DNA of 6,331 nucleotides, from positions 1 to 6,331 of the forward strand of contig JANWKX010000154.1 in assembly GCA_025451145.1 (NCBI GenBank). Reading direction: 5' to 3'. Of this stretch, positions 5,628 to 6,331 are shown in pieces. The position numbers were made by a program, and so were the translations under genes. Under the pieces are notes generated by a model, which saw only the letters and a program-made list of their open reading frames with translations, did not search any database and was not told the origin of the DNA. This DNA is from Vampirovibrionales bacterium (lineage in GTDB: Bacteria; Cyanobacteriota; Vampirovibrionia; Vampirovibrionales; JAGQHJ01). How positions within the stretch are numbered: position 1 is the stretch's first letter; the number at the start of each line of letters is the position of its first letter.

Positions 5628-6331
5628 GAAACCGCAACCGGCTCCCCTAAAAGAGACTTTACAAAATTAGGAAGGACAAAACTGGCATCATGGAGTTCTG
5701 CATTATAATAGCGGCATGTTTTAGAAATGTCGAGGGACTTTTTCCGTTGTTCTGGGTTTAAAAGCGGTGCGTACTTCTTAGAACAGAAGGCCCAAGTCCA
5801 AAATCCGCTGGGATATGTGGGTATATGGCCGGTGTACATATGGACAATGGGGAAGATGCGACGGTAAATCGGGTACACTTTTTGAATCACCTGCTGGCAC
5901 ACAAAAGGCGATTCGGTTTGAGCGATCATAATGCCATCGTCATTCAGTGCTTTAAAGACATTTCGGTAGAAGTCCTCGGTAAACAGTCCTTCTCCAGGTC
6001 CAATGGGATCAGTGGAATCAATAATGATGAGGTCAAAGTTTCGGGCTTCTTCCGCCATATAGGCCACACCATCCTGGATTTTGACGCTGACCCTGGGATC
6101 GTCCAATTTCCCGGCGATATTGGGCAGAAATTCCTTGCAGGCTTCGACCACCATGCCATCAATTTCGCAAAGCACTGCCGATTCAACTTCAGGATGCATC
6201 AAGATCTCCCGGATCGTTCCGCCATCACCACCCCCAATAACCAAAACCCGTTTGGGGTTGGGATGAATTGTCATCGGGACATGGCTAATCATTTCATGAT
6301 AGACAAATTCATCTTTATCTGTCGTCATCAC
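5624..6331 (-). CDS. speE: Spermidine synthase (putrescine aminopropyltransferase), 5' end outside window
   Basis: 235 codons of a Rossmann-fold aminopropyltransferase, running in from the right edge. The enzyme transfers the aminopropyl group of decarboxylated S-adenosylmethionine to putrescine, giving spermidine and methylthioadenosine. Visible motifs, numbered within the fragment: DEFVYHEM (7-14), GGGDGG (33-38), CEID (55-58), QDG (86-88), DSTDPIGPGEGLF (105-117) with the family catalytic Asp105, and YPSGFW (173-178). The first codon in the window is GTG; in full-length homologues it is an internal Val in the stretch GMVMTTDKDEF, so it is not the start and about 50 N-terminal residues are missing. 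Total length would be about 285 aa, normal for the family. Its stop overlaps the speB start by 4 bp, placing it first in a speE-speB operon that supplies consecutive polyamine steps, as in Bacillus subtilis. speD, which makes the other substrate, is not seen. Confidence 0.95.
   Translation of the reverse strand: MMTTDKDEFVYHEMISHVPMTIHPNPKRVLVIGGGDGGTIREILMHPEVESAVLCEIDGMVVEACKEFLPNIAGKLDDPRVSVKIQDGVAYMAEEARNFDLIIIDSTDPIGPGEGLFTEDFYRNVFKALNDDGIMIAQTESPFVCQQVIQKVYPIYRRIFPIVHMYTGHIPTYPSGFWTWAFCSKKYAPLLNPEQRKKSLDISKTCRYYNAELHDASFVLPNFVKSLLGEPVAVS

Overview
The window is from a Gram-negative bacterium of moderate GC content. The main pointers are a two-partner-secretion exoprotein (which needs an outer membrane), a polyisoprenyl-phosphate sugar transferase paired with a CpsD/Wzc-type ATPase, and a KGG-repeat stress protein. 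A gammaproteobacterium is my best guess, partly because the palindromic intergenic element resembles dispersed repeats I recall from that class. The taxon is not proven by anything here.

Left part (1-2084, minus strand): the N-terminal 694 residues of a filamentous-haemagglutinin-like (TpsA) adhesin that runs off the left edge. It has a clear Sec signal peptide, a haemagglutination-activity/TPS domain and a long glycine/asparagine-rich beta-helical region. Its reading frame stays open for about 83 codons before the signal peptide, which is unusual. Next comes a 457-bp AT-rich divergent intergenic region (2085-2541) with several dyads and a good -10 box.

Middle (2542-4111, plus strand): a two-gene exopolysaccharide unit. 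The first gene is a short initiating sugar-1-phosphate transferase with intact catalytic motifs. The second is a CpsD/BY-kinase-like P-loop protein whose Walker A and A' motifs are degraded and which lacks a C-terminal tyrosine cluster. No Wzz-type partner lies between or after them in this window.

Right part (4129-6331, minus strand): in transcription order, the 3' four-fifths of spermidine synthase (speE), agmatinase (speB, with a 4-bp ATGA overlap with speE), a 151-bp imperfect palindrome centred at 4648, and a KGG-repeat protein that converges on the CpsD-like gene with only 17 bp between stop codons. SpeB turns agmatine into putrescine plus urea, and SpeE turns putrescine into spermidine, so the overlapping pair makes two consecutive polyamine steps.

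I see no CRISPR array, tRNA, rRNA, complete insertion sequence or phage gene. The points most worth a second look are the pre-signal extension of the adhesin, the degenerate BY-kinase-like protein and the palindromic element after speB.
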